A DNA stretch of 64,000 bases from Mimachlamys varia (taxonomy: Eukaryota > Mollusca > Bivalvia > Pectinida > Pectinidae), in assembly GCA_947623455.1 (NCBI GenBank), contig OX392527.1:33038201-33102200 (forward strand), written 5' to 3'. Under the pieces are notes generated by a model. The model had not been told where the DNA came from, ran no database searches, and saw nothing but the letters and a program-made list of their open reading frames with translations. This document shows, piece by piece, positions 27,201 through 33,600 of the stretch; position 1 is the first letter of the stretch, and each line of letters opens with the position of its first letter. The position numbers and the translations under genes are program-made.

Positions 27201-28552
27201 TGGATAGCCGAGTCGATACACATTTTAGTGCGAGTTATTTGCTGATCGAAAAATTCTTTCTTTGATAGGTTTGTTGCAATCTAAACATGTTTTAAATCTG
27301 TTGTATTTCCATTGAAGACATTCTACATACTGTAAATACATGTGGTTATTTGAAATCAAAACGTTGTTTTGGGGCTCAGTATTGCGTTCATGCAAACAGA
27401 AAGACTGAGATGTAGTATAAATAAATCCTTGCCAATTTGAACATAAATCACCGATCTGAAAAAATACCACCTTTTATTTTGCCTTTTAAGACGAGAGAGC
27501 AAATTAACAATGATTGAAAATTCATGTTAAACCAGGAAATTGAATCAGGTAACATGTATCAGGACTACAAAACAGACGTTGAATTATGTTGACCATGTGT
27601 TTGCATTACTTTATAGTGACGCATATCAACCAGAGCCACAAATCAGCTGGACCCACAGGTCAACTCACCAGATAGCAAAGGAATCTGTCAGGTAAGGCCC
27701 AAAGAAAACAAATCTATCCCTCTCTTCATAATTCATCTTTAGTTACATGTTGTCGTTTCTACATCTGAAAATTTAATTAAAAGTTTTCTGACACAAAAAT
27801 AATAATGTGCAAGGGAGGCTTGTGTTAAACTTTATTCTACATTTTTGTATACCCTTTATAATCTGTTTGACTTGAATATAGCTTACACTAACGTTGTGTT
27901 ACAGTTAACGCTATAATAAAACGGTTAATAATAAAGATTCCCTTACAATTTTAGATCTATGGATTCCCATAGCCCATCTCGTCAGTGGAGTTCTGACCTC
28001 GAGAACCAAATGTCGTGTTCACTACCACCTGCTGGGTCCCCTTCACCTCCGAAGACTTCTCTAGTACGAACGTCTCCTTCACATCAACAACCGGACCTTG
28101 CTGTAACTGTCTCGGCAAACAGTTCGCTGACTGGTACAGACGACCCACAGTATACCCTACCTACCTTACAGTCTACTCAAATATTACCACAACCGCCGAG
28201 TCAGGCTAACATACGACAACCGCCGAGTCAGGGTAATATACAACAACCACCGAGTCAGACTAACATACGACAACCGCCGAGTCAGGCTAACATACGACAA
28301 CCGCCGAGTCAGAGTAACATACGACAACCGCCGAGTCAGGCTAACATACGACAACCGCCGAGACAGGCTAACATACGACAACCGCCGAGTCAGAGTAATA
28401 TGGAGGGAGGAGATGTGGTGACGTCATCCAGTGAGGAATCGTCTTCGGATAAAACGTCTAGTTCGTCTGATCAATCCTCCGATACAGGAACGGATTCGGA
28501 CGCATCGCTGTCATTCCCACCATTACCAACAACTCCTCCACCCACAACTTAA
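1137..28552 (+). CDS. Transmembrane receptor-like protein: 7 TSR, 2 LamG, Ig, TM, long repetitive tail (5' partial)
   Basis: Exons: 1137-1279, 1529-1580, 3404-3580, 5007-5192, 6716-6880, 8630-8694, 11665-11869, 11967-12134, 13074-13286, 17041-17211, 17374-17633, 17967-18123, 18715-19076, 19836-20136, 20473-20627, 21129-21270, 21883-22009, 22216-22351, 22472-22639, 23166-23217, 23483-23999, 26871-27164, 27617-27691, 27955-28552. The 4,889 coding bases keep frame at all 23 junctions and end at TAA, giving at least 1,629 residues. Approximate domains: cysteine-containing N-terminal part 1-66; TSRs 66-242 and 264-516; LamG 518-665 and 690-870; Ig 877-970; TM 988-1006; cytoplasmic tail 1007-1629. 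From the domain families, the ectodomain should be a cell-surface adhesion or guidance type. Ligand and function are unknown, and I do not recognise the whole architecture. The signal peptide and start codon lie upstream of the window. The exon model is by eye; single exon ends could be wrong or alternative. Confidence 0.85.
1529..1580 (+). CDS. Receptor gene, exon 2
   Basis: Acceptor TATTTAAG and donor GTGAGT bound it, phase 0 in and phase 1 out. It encodes DKYWSSLQCVKYKRACP plus a split codon. The phase-1 exit matches the phase-1 TSR exon that follows. It probably closes the cysteine-bearing module begun in the previous exon. Confidence 0.65.
1936..2260 (+). repeat. Dispersed repeat R1, copy A
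   Basis: About 320 bases in a receptor-gene intron match, in inverse orientation, the segment near 22700-23040. The shared core includes TCTGTCGTTGCTTCAGA, TTTCGACTTG and the tail GATTCTCAGTAAATAT. Similarity is clear by eye but the ends are approximate. The class is unknown; no long terminal inverted repeats are obvious. Confidence 0.7.
3404..3580 (+). CDS. Receptor gene, TSR 1 exon
   Basis: A symmetric phase 1-1 exon encodes a complete thrombospondin type-1 repeat. It has the tryptophan ladder NWASWTHWSNC, then CGSGTRWRVRNC, then later cysteines ending PCVGMTC. In known TSRs the layered Trp/Arg core supports cell-matrix or glycan contacts, and the WxxW tryptophans can be C-mannosylated. 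Confidence 0.93.
5007..5192 (+). CDS. Receptor gene, TSR 2 exon (divergent)
   Basis: This phase 1-1 exon has acceptor TTACAG and donor GTAAGT. It encodes SDWTVFGPCSVSCG, then a KKKR-rich strand, and ends PCFLGPCPG. The usual WxxWxxW ladder is reduced to one tryptophan and the insert after the third cysteine is lysine-rich, so this is a diverged TSR. The six-cysteine pattern still looks complete. Confidence 0.88.
6107..6206. repeat. Short AT-rich tandem repeat
   Basis: Several units built from TTATACACATTATACATACA occur in an intron. One imperfect unit ends in TATATATATG. Simple-sequence behaviour; no coding value. Confidence 0.85.
6212..6470 (-). mobile_element. SINE-like repeat with two tRNA-like parts
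   Basis: On the minus strand, 6470-6409 reads like the anticodon arm and T arm of a tRNA, with B box GGTTCGACTCC and a TTGTAA loop. Positions 6290-6229 on the same strand carry a second B box, GGTTCTAATCC, preceded by a D-arm-like stretch. Two tRNA-like promoters in tandem suggest a composite tRNA-derived SINE or two adjacent copies. Neither folds into an intact tRNA by eye. Confidence 0.5.
6716..6880 (+). CDS. Receptor gene, TSR 3 exon
   Basis: A phase 1-1 exon with acceptor GTTACAG and donor GTACAG. It encodes GKWSSWSQYTECSAECG, then the basic strand GRKLRIRTC, and closes SCKNKC. This is a canonical TSR except that the third ladder position is Tyr. Confidence 0.92.
7370..7662. repeat. Degenerate minisatellite, left part
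   Basis: Units of about 28-30 bases of the form GGTATTGGGTATATTTTAAATACTTTAT repeat with decreasing fidelity. The same theme (GTTGGTGT-GGATATTCTTTATACC) resumes after 7995, so a hairpin element appears to have split one array. Confidence 0.7.
7700..7975. mobile_element. Hairpin (fold-back) element
   Basis: Positions 7863-7909 and 7926-7971 are near-perfect inverted copies around a 16-base loop, including ACCGGAGTGTACTCT. A related inverted copy of the outer arm (TTATAAGCCCATAACGTAAAAAA) lies near 7711-7733. This is a non-autonomous fold-back element or nested MITE inside a minisatellite. Confidence 0.75.
7995..8530. repeat. Degenerate minisatellite, right part
   Basis: Imperfect units continue the theme of 7370-7662. 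Two adjacent 36-38-base units with GGTACGGGATAATTTTTAAATCTGTTG are the best preserved. The array ends about 100 bases before the linker exon at 8630. Confidence 0.65.
8630..8694 (+). CDS. Receptor gene, linker exon
   Basis: A short exon with acceptor TTTTGCAG, a weak GTGAAA donor, phase 1 in and phase 0 out. It encodes DPTLTNETGTVTAPPFVPVQ plus QK, a Thr/Pro-rich linker with one NET glycosylation motif. Its phase-0 exit is what the following exon needs, which supports the call. Confidence 0.7.
9181..9292. repeat. (GA)n microsatellite
   Basis: About 110 bases of GA dinucleotides with a few GGAG and CAGA interruptions. The ERERE-type open frame across it is an artefact of the repeat. Confidence 0.95.
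9549..9562. repeat. Poly-G run
   Basis: Fourteen consecutive G residues in an intron, a plausible quadruplex or sequencing-slippage site. Confidence 0.9.
9968..10270. repeat. 40-bp minisatellite, about 7 units
   Basis: The unit GTGACAATTTAACATTGCAT plus AACAAGTTAACATATTGTTG repeats; the later units are truncated. The period is not a multiple of three and no long frame survives. Confidence 0.9.
10692..10848. mobile_element. Fold-back element with arms of about 53 bases
   Basis: The left arm from AAGGATTAAAGTTTCTTTCT and the right arm ending AGAAAGAAACTTTAATCCTT are inverted copies. At the centre is a shorter palindrome, GGAACGCGAAGCGTTCC. A partial arm copy (AAAATAAAGTTCAGTAGG) recurs near 11281-11298, so the mobile unit may extend to about 11300. 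Confidence 0.8.
11160..11240 (+). mobile_element. Possible tRNA-derived SINE fragment
   Basis: A GC-richer segment in AT-rich intron carries a B-box-like GTGTTCAAATC and an upstream A-box-like stretch, between copies of the fold-back arm. It could be a SINE or simply part of the fold-back element's interior. Confidence 0.35.
11665..11869 (+). CDS. Receptor gene, linker plus TSR 4 exon
   Basis: Acceptor ATATTAG and donor GTAAAT bound it, phase 0 in and phase 1 out. It starts VWRPDPKNPYQYELEPGRF, then a short TSR: FTYWSAWSQCSKSC, GRKSRSRKC, ending CNTDKC. The stretch between the third and fourth cysteines is shorter than in its neighbours. Confidence 0.88.
11967..12134 (+). CDS. Receptor gene, TSR 5 exon
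   Basis: This phase 1-1 exon lies only 97 bases after TSR 4, with acceptor CGACAG and donor GTATGC. It encodes GWSEWMAWSYCSVTCGDG, RWRYRKC and a closing CNLGNC. A complete canonical TSR with a full ladder. Confidence 0.93.
13074..13286 (+). CDS. Receptor gene, TSR 6 exon (long insert)
   Basis: A phase 1-1 exon with acceptor TGTTTAAG and donor GTCAGT. It encodes GHWAAWTSCSKRCGVGQR, then a roughly 30-residue stretch with no Gly/Pro pattern before the last three cysteines (ending CGQMPC). It is longer than the other TSRs here because of an insert in the B-C region. Confidence 0.9.
13765..13855 (+). repeat. Dispersed repeat R2, partial copy
   Basis: Shares TCATGCAGTTTAATTCATTT, GGCATACTGTATCTATTACTAAA and GT-ACGTCATCTTT with the fuller R2 copies. 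The 5' half of the repeat is missing. Confidence 0.6.
14035..14222 (+). repeat. Dispersed repeat R2
   Basis: About 190 bases with the signature TTTTGGCCCCTGACGTGTCC, GACGAAACAGCTGTAT, CTGTATCTATTACTAAA and TTACGTCATCTTT. Copies also occur near 16632-16805 (inverted) and 44180-44345. This is a mid-copy repeat of unknown class, probably SINE- or MITE-like. Confidence 0.7.
14903..15218. mobile_element. MITE with terminal inverted repeats
   Basis: TTAAAGGCCCAATATACGTA at the left end is matched by the inverted sequence at the right end (TACGTTTATTGGGCCTTTAA), with one or two mismatches. The outermost TTAA at both ends could be a target duplication. The 316-base interior has no open frame, so it is non-autonomous. 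Confidence 0.75.
16632..16805 (-). repeat. Dispersed repeat R2, inverted copy
   Basis: The reverse complement contains GACGAAACAGCTGTAT, CCCTAGCATCACTAA and TTAGTAATAGAA-type cores of R2. It lies in the intron before TSR 7. Confidence 0.65.
17041..17211 (+). CDS. Receptor gene, TSR 7 exon
   Basis: A phase 1-1 exon with acceptor TCTGCAG and donor GTATCA. It encodes GDWAHWSSWSSCSHSCGGG, then YRDRTC and a closing PCFQGPCPG. This is the closest of the seven to the textbook TSR consensus. Confidence 0.95.
17374..17633 (+). CDS. Receptor gene, LamG 1 first exon
   Basis: Acceptor TTTTGTAG and donor GTAAGC bound it, phase 1 in and phase 0 out. It encodes the start of a laminin-G-type beta sandwich: GVRLNGSSGLLYSP, then YLSIHLLLHPLRPDGTIMYR (strand, turn, strand typical of LamG), a CKVEKC pair, and VTLVDSKPHIVAVNRGS. 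Confidence 0.85.
17967..18123 (+). CDS. Receptor gene, LamG 1 second exon
   Basis: Acceptor TTGTAG and donor GTGAGT, phase 0 in and phase 1 out. It encodes WHTVYVYLSQFDGFLRVNNG, matching the LamG 'WH.V.......L.V.' strand pair, and ends in a strand reading MTLGAKAEDG that leads to the GFVG motif of the next exon. Confidence 0.88.
18343..18469. mobile_element. Hairpin element
   Basis: Left arm 18343-18389 (CTTACACGAGTGTCGATGTA and onward) and right arm 18421-18469 are imperfect inverted copies. The ACTCG/CGAGT motifs recur in hairpins at 29107-29207 and in a relic near 43450-43520, suggesting one family. Confidence 0.7.
18715..19076 (+). CDS. Receptor gene, end of LamG 1 and start of LamG 2
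   Basis: Acceptor TTGACCAG and donor GTGAGT, phase 1 in and phase 0 out. It begins GFVGVIAEANVNFQAL, the usual LamG C-terminal signature. A second LamG then begins: FIKLSISDFKTLTIKMSIWP, LEGLVVFNKG, and a small-Cys segment FRFCFNCGQQSVC. Confidence 0.88.
19836..20136 (+). CDS. Receptor gene, LamG 2 second exon
   Basis: Acceptor TAAACAG and donor GTATTC, phase 0 in and phase 1 out. It encodes MRWYHVSIIVSGS (the W-H strand), then SHVFVGGGES and GFSGAFHEVIINGQHY, the expected LamG closing signature. Confidence 0.9.
20473..20627 (+). CDS. Receptor gene, Ig domain first half
   Basis: Acceptor GTTTTCAG and donor GTATGT, phase 1 in and phase 0 out. It encodes SKVVLRCDYS (strand B with the first disulfide Cys) and TYVEWFHVDKK (strand C with the core Trp). 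This is the N-terminal half of an Ig fold split by a phase-0 intron. Confidence 0.88.
21129..21270 (+). CDS. Receptor gene, Ig domain second half
   Basis: Acceptor GTTGAAAG and donor GTGAGA, phase 0 in and phase 1 out. It encodes YLGALTLSAKHHGSGLYLCM, the E and F strands with the G-x-G-x-Y-x-C motif and the second disulfide Cys, followed by a G strand. Confidence 0.9.
21883..22009 (+). CDS. Receptor gene, transmembrane exon
   Basis: Acceptor ATTACAG and donor GTAAGT, phase 1 in and phase 2 out. It encodes a juxtamembrane LARREVTGVH, one hydrophobic helix (FIIFMGVFVMFSLAFATC), then KVFQQAKEDG. If the intron is retained, the frame reads ATG TAA across the donor, which would leave a receptor with a stub tail. 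Confidence 0.88.
22216..22351 (+). CDS. Receptor gene, tail exon 1
   Basis: Acceptor AACAAAG after a pyrimidine-rich stretch, donor GTAACT, phase 2 in and phase 0 out. It encodes MNLPILGISRPIIVQLEQLK, then a basic helix-prone stretch ending PPGIDDLNK. This is the membrane-proximal cytoplasmic region; no domain is recognised. Confidence 0.75.
22472..22639 (+). CDS. Receptor gene, tail exon 2 (acidic)
   Basis: Acceptor TTGTTAG, phase 0 in. It encodes an acidic Glu/Thr/Ser-rich region (EVIHEETINETGSISDEDTK and onward). The phase-0 donor GTAATG after CAA joins the next exon in frame. If that weak donor is skipped, the frame runs 28 more codons to a TGA at 22721-22723, with its last codons inside a dispersed repeat. 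Confidence 0.7.
22698..23040 (-). repeat. Dispersed repeat R1, copy B (overlaps exon read-through)
   Basis: Reverse-complement copy of the 1936-2260 repeat. Homology starts before the read-through stop at 22723 (GGCAAAGC is shared), so the extra C-terminal codons and stop of the unspliced tail exon come from the repeat, not from ancestral receptor sequence. Confidence 0.65.
23166..23217 (+). CDS. Receptor gene, tail exon 3 (NAGNAG acceptor)
   Basis: Acceptor TTTGGCAG after a T-rich tract, donor GTAAGT, phase 0 in and phase 1 out, encoding QPIAPYHQSTHGTSAAV. The acceptor reads GGCAGCAG, so use of the second AG would drop one glutamine without changing frame. Confidence 0.7.
23483..23999 (+). 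CDS. Receptor gene, tail exon with seven RRxSV repeats
   Basis: Acceptor TTTTTAAG, phase 1 in. It encodes seven head-to-tail units of 22-24 residues of the form (x)RRSSV-x-x-x-GTHSTRDDI-x-DDE. Each unit carries R-R-x-S-hydrophobic, the consensus for cAMP-dependent kinase and related basophilic kinases, followed by an acidic DDE. One unit has RRSLV. The phase-2 donor GTATAT at 24000 joins 26871 in frame, where the unit's SSV theme continues. Read-through instead ends at TGA 24052-24054, a possible shorter isoform. Confidence 0.85.
24548..26097. repeat. 30-bp minisatellite, about 52 units, in a receptor-gene intron
   Basis: The unit GTGTAAGTGTAGTGATTGTA plus ACAGATGGAT repeats with near-perfect 30-base (often 60-base) register. 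Variants are GTGTAAG versus GTATAGG, AGTGATT versus ATTGATT, and CAGATGG versus CAGACGG. Because the period is a multiple of three and stops are rare, several long frames on both strands stay open together, which shows they are by-products. Many units contain GTAAGT, a consensus splice donor. It lies between the RRxSV exon and the next tail exon. Confidence 0.97.
26871..27164 (+). CDS. Receptor gene, Ser/Arg-rich tail exon
   Basis: Acceptor TTTTCCAG and donor GTAGGT, phase 2 to phase 2. It encodes a degenerate continuation of the tail (SVIVTIEGEQYVRPDQ), then serine-rich segments with another basophilic site, YRRASQMDD, and SSVSSRGRLGSS. Without splicing, a TAG would follow immediately at the donor. 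Confidence 0.8.
27617..27691 (+). CDS. Receptor gene, small tail exon
   Basis: Acceptor CTTTATAG and donor GTAAGG, phase 2 to phase 2. It encodes DAYQPEPQISWTHRSTHQIA and KESV. No motif is recognised. The phases of both neighbours fit only if this exon is included or cleanly skipped. Confidence 0.7.
27955..28552 (+). CDS. Receptor gene, terminal exon with PPSQ repeats and acidic Ser-rich C-terminus
   Basis: Acceptor ATTTTAG, phase 2 in, stop TAA at 28550-28552. It encodes a Pro/Ser region, eight 27-bp units (28193-28408) reading PPSQxNIRQ, and then a serine/aspartate stretch (SSSEESSSDKTSSSSDQSSD) that resembles casein-kinase-2 targets. It ends in PPLP and PPP motifs usable by SH3 or WW partners. 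Poly-Pro and acidic-serine functions are inference from composition. Confidence 0.88.
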
Positions 28553-28672
28553 TAACACCTACAAATGTACCTATAACGTTGGTAACTGTCAAAATATTGC
28601 ATATTCTCAATCGAGTGTGCAAGTTAAGAACTACTACGATATTTTATATCTATTTCTGTAAATTGAGCATAT

Positions 28673-28678
28673 AATAAA
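28673..28678 (+). terminator. Polyadenylation signal of the receptor gene
   Basis: AATAAA lies 121 bases after the TAA stop, at the end of an AT-rich 3' UTR. It is the first such hexamer downstream. Confidence 0.6.
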
Positions 28679-29106
28679 ACAGTCTTACAAGGTGGATTTG
28701 GTTTTGTTCATGATAAAGCTGATTTGCCATCAGTACTTCAGCCTTATATAATTGGATATTTCTAATTTCTAACTAATTATTACTTTTACTTGGTGGTGTT
28801 CAAGATCAATATAAATCGATAAAAGAGACATAAATATATTAATATATCTCAAATCAAAAGCAAGTCCAATTGTTTTGTAAATTAATAGATATTTAATGGA
28901 TTTTATTAAGACGATTTTGTATTCTTACTTTATTTTGGAAAAAAATAGAACTTCATGTGGAGTATTAATATTCTATAAGCTTAGCCTTAGGTACTCCTTC
29001 CCTATCAGTTGTAACCGCAAATTTTTAAAAATGCAATCAGACTTAAGGGAATTTCGAAAATGTAATACATGTAAATAGAAAATTCAAAGATTTCCCAATA
29101 AATATA

Positions 29107-29207
29107 AAATATATTTCACTCGTATGGCAGATTAGAAATATGTTTTCACTCGTGCTACGCACTCGTGAAAATATAAAATAAATCTGCTATACTTGTGAAA
29201 TATATTT
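29107..29207. mobile_element. Hairpin element
   Basis: Arms of about 49 bases (AAATATATTTCACTCGTATG at the left, inverted at the right) around a 3-base centre near CTACG. They share the ACTCGTG motif with the 18343 hairpin. Confidence 0.7.
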
Positions 29208-30577
29208 GACCTTTAACGAGAAACCATTGAATAGCCGCTATTTATCAAATGCAAAAAAAAAAAAAAAAATTACAAAAAATAATAAAGACAACATCGAAAT
29301 GATGGAATTCAAATTAGCAAAAGCTGACGAAAACACCAAATTGACTCTGATAGACTTCACTAGTAATGATACGAGACATCGACATAACATACCATGATAT
29401 TTGTGACTGAGAAACCACATTAAAACATATTAAACTGAGAAGTCTACACTACTTCTGATACGGGACACCGACATTAAACACCTTATAGGTGACACGCTGA
29501 CATTGAACTTTACTAGACGGTTATAGTACATTGTACGTCACCACTAGATAACCCTTCCCAGCTGATGTTTTGTCTCTATCCACTGATCACAGTATTTATG
29601 TACACAGATATAGCATTTTATCTGGACCAAGTTTAAAGATTAAATTCGGTCATAGAGAGATGTGAGGTATGCGGGCCCCTACTATGAATACTATAAGTGT
29701 TTAAATAAAGAATACATCGTATTATATATAAATATAATTATATGGTGTATCATTTCCAAAGTATATTAGAGTAATATCTTCTTACTCCATACAACTTCAG
29801 AAAAGTTTCCCTGGTGTCACATATAGCAGCACATTGGAGGAGGCACAAAGTGCATACTCAGTATATGTGTTTTGTCTATTTCAAGTCACAACGCCAGGGC
29901 TAGTAGGCACTGATAATCCACTAGCTCGAAATAAAAGTTTTCTGATTGAACAACTTCATAATGGATTTAGCTGTATTTTTTTTTAATATTAATTTTGTAA
30001 ATTATTAATAATCGTTCCCCTTTTTGTGTTTAAATTATTGTCATAGGCACAAAGAGAAAATGCGGATATATTCTTCTGATTTTTCTCGTTATCAAACATT
30101 TCTGTCAATTATTCTTCCGAGAGATATCTTCAAAACTTATATAAGCATCACCACTCTAAAAAACAAACAAAACGAAAAACAAAAAGAAACAAACAAACAA
30201 AAAACTACAAATAAAAAAAAAAAAAAGATGCAGTGATGTCGAAATTAACAAAGATTTTTGAGATCCTTAACCCGAGTTCAGCGCCCTCATTTACCAAGGT
30301 TTCATTTTTCAAAGCATTTACCGATTTATAAAAAGTAATCAAATCAGAAACTGATGATTTTTGGCATCAATACCAGTCGGTTATTGTAGTAAAATTTTGT
30401 TTCAGAATTGAACACAGTCACAACCTCTGCTACATCTGGGTATTACGATGTTCTTTTTTTTTTCATTTTCAATTCAAATTAAATTATAATCTGTATACAT
30501 ATGAACATTTTCCAACAGTAATAACAAAACAGTTATGTGCCCTGTTTGAAAAACACAGGGTATTTATTCTCAATTTG

Positions 30578-30655
30578 AGAGGCGAGGTCGGCAAGTGACC
30601 GAAATCGAACCCAGCTTTGGTGAAGAAGAGCGTTCTATCTCCTCATCCACCACAT
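30578..30655 (-). mobile_element. tRNA-derived SINE head
   Basis: On the minus strand the segment reads as a tRNA-like body: an A-box-like GTGGATGAGGAGATAGAACG, a TTC-containing loop, and B box GGGTTCGATTTC. The acceptor stem does not close, so it is SINE-like and not an active tRNA gene. Confidence 0.55.
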
Positions 30656-33600
30656 AAGTTTCGTAAAAGAACAAATTAATAGATCTACTCCGGATTCGAC
30701 TTACATATATCGTGAAGATTCGTGTGTAATCAGTATCCATAAATAAAAAATCCAAACACAGGAGACCGGGATATGATCGGCTAGCCGCGTCGCTAGTTTC
30801 GTTTTGAGTTAATATAATAATACAACGATCTAAGCAATTACACAGTCTAGAAACTTTCTGTAAATAGAATTGATTCTTTTTTAGGCTCAAATAATACAAC
30901 GGCAGATTCGGATGAAATACATAAAAGCTTTATAAAAGATTTATCAGAACAGAATAAATACGTACAACTGTAAGATACAGACAGACATGCACACTAAGAT
31001 TGAAATAATCGTTTTGGTCCAGACAGGATTTTCAAATTTCGAAAAACTCTCTTGAAATCCTCTGTCTTTACCAAATTTGAAAAACTTTTCCCATAAAATT
31101 TCCTATTTTACACCCCTGGTCATGTAAGAATCTTACATTCTTTTACCGAGGGTTGGTGTTACAGTCCGTTAACAAAAGTAATCATTAATCGCTGAACATT
31201 TACCTAAAGGTGGGATCACATGTGTCTCTTTCATTACGGCAATCCATGGCATTTACCTTTACCATGACACGGGGTAAAATCGTTAAGGTGACATCTTTTA
31301 ACTGGTTTAAACGTTTGTTATCCATTTAAACATATCCGTGACTCATTACTCAGCGTTAGATCTATAGATCGTACCCTTAATACCATTAGAAGAGGAAAAA
31401 GCTTTACAGAAAAAGATAATGTCCTCACGAATCTTTTTTATAAGTGTCTATCATGCTACTTTATCAACTAAACATTAGGTAATGCTGTTGTCGTCGGAAT
31501 CTATTTTTTCTGAAAACATGTTATTTTTTCAACATTGAGATCAATTTTCAAACCAGATCGTCATAATAATACATTCCGGAATTTTAACCCTTAACCGACT
31601 CCCTTTTTTCTTAGTATAATGTTTAAGAGACTTCCGGTTAGAAGTGATATTGAAAACAGTTCCGCTCCTATAATTTTTGTTTAAAATAATATCGTATTGC
31701 TATATATAAATACAGAAATTAAGTGAATGTCCATTACTCAAATTGATAATACAACCCGTTTATCTAAACTGATTAAAGAGCGAAAAATCGGAAAATAAAA
31801 TCCGGAATTTTCGTTTATAGCAGATTATTTATTATATAGTATTGATGTACTTCCGGTACGTTTACTGGAGCATGTGGCTGTTGTAATCGCACGTCCCTGT
31901 CGCATATAGATAAAATGGAAACAGAAGGTGATGTTGGTATGGGTTTTTAGTTTTGCTAAAGTGATGGTTGGCTGGAATATTGTTTAATTGCAATCGTAAA
32001 CGCCTTTTAAGCAGTACGTCGTAAATGTCGTACTGCGGGCGATACAAGAGTTTATCTCCCCTGTCAATATTATCTCCCCTGTTTGGCCCAAGTCGTAACT
32101 TGAAATAGTACATATGTATGACCTTGATTCAATAATAACTTATCTATTACCAATTATTACTGAGGGACCATTTTAAAATTATAATAGCTAGCGGAGAAAC
32201 TTTCTACTCCAGTTGTCACACTCCTATAACATAAGAGACCGCTGGTCGGCTTTGTTGTTATCGGATAGGATTTTGCTGATTGTGTTGACAGAAACCGAAA
32301 CAATATACAGGGTACATGTATGACAATGTACTTATACATGTACATTGTATCTTGGCTTAAGCTCGACTGGTAAATATTAAAGAGTTGACAATGTTTTTGA
32401 ACATATTTCTTGCAGTACTTTATATCGCACACAGTACAAATGTAAGTTACCAGTTATCATTTGTTTACTGTTAAATTGACATCAATAAGTCAGAAGCCTT
32501 TTTTACATGTATTAATCTAATTCTGTGCTATCTATATGGCCGCAGTAGAAACTTGAAATATTAATAGAAAGATGACATGATTCATGAACTCTTGTATGTG
32601 TTGAGGTGGATAATGAACTTTGCTGTATTTGTATCACTATGACTACATGTACATTCATGGAACTGCTGGAGTAGGTGATGGCAATTAGTCTTGGCATGTA
32701 TGTGTTCAGATTTTTTACATTGAAATAGCTTTAAGTTTGAAATGGCGATGACATAAACATAAATGATATGCTATTGAGTTTCAATTGAAGATGAGACATA
32801 GGATAATGTCTTATCTCGACCAAAGACCTACAGTAAAATGCCTATGATTGGTATATATTTTATGAGTTGACAACTTTTTGACAATAAATTACCATGCATA
32901 TAATTCAAATCTGAATATAAAAAATATTAAACTATATGTCACTCTATAAGGTGTACATAGCTATAAATTCCGTATTGCATAAATGTATTTTTCTGGAGTT
33001 ATTCCAATTATCTTATCTATTATGCATTTATATAAATTAAGAAGATTGTACAATTTTCTTATTTCATCCTTATTTAGCTTTAATCTGTTTTAAAGTGGAA
33101 TATTAATACTAATAATTAATTCATGAAGCTTTAATAAATGAGAATAAGATCTGTTTTGTGAAATTTAATAGTGACATTGATCAATTACCATATTTGATTT
33201 TATAAGTATCATTAAAACAATTTAAAAGAGCTATGCGAGTTGGGACATGATGTTTCTTAATTCCTTTACTGTGCTCTTTCATTTATTATTATTTTATTTT
33301 CACACAAAAGATTAAAGTTTCATGATACTGAAGATTATCTTAATATTCCAGTGTAAGTGTGTTTAAGAAACCAACTGGGTGTACACTTTTTGAGAAAAGC
33401 TGCAAAAATTATTAGTTTCACAAGCTATTGAGCTATAGCTATATATCCATTCAGTTTCACTATTGTGATTGAATAAAAATCTGAGAAAGTGTACCTTAAA
33501 ATGTTTATTCAGGATATTAAATAATATTATGAATATGAATTCATACAGAGCAGCTAGTCTAACATTGAGAGGTCGTAATCAAATTAGTTACAGGTTATAA

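Noticed and set aside
30578..30655. tRNA-Glu gene
   Set aside because: B box and a TTC loop are present but the acceptor stem is not paired and no terminator run follows.
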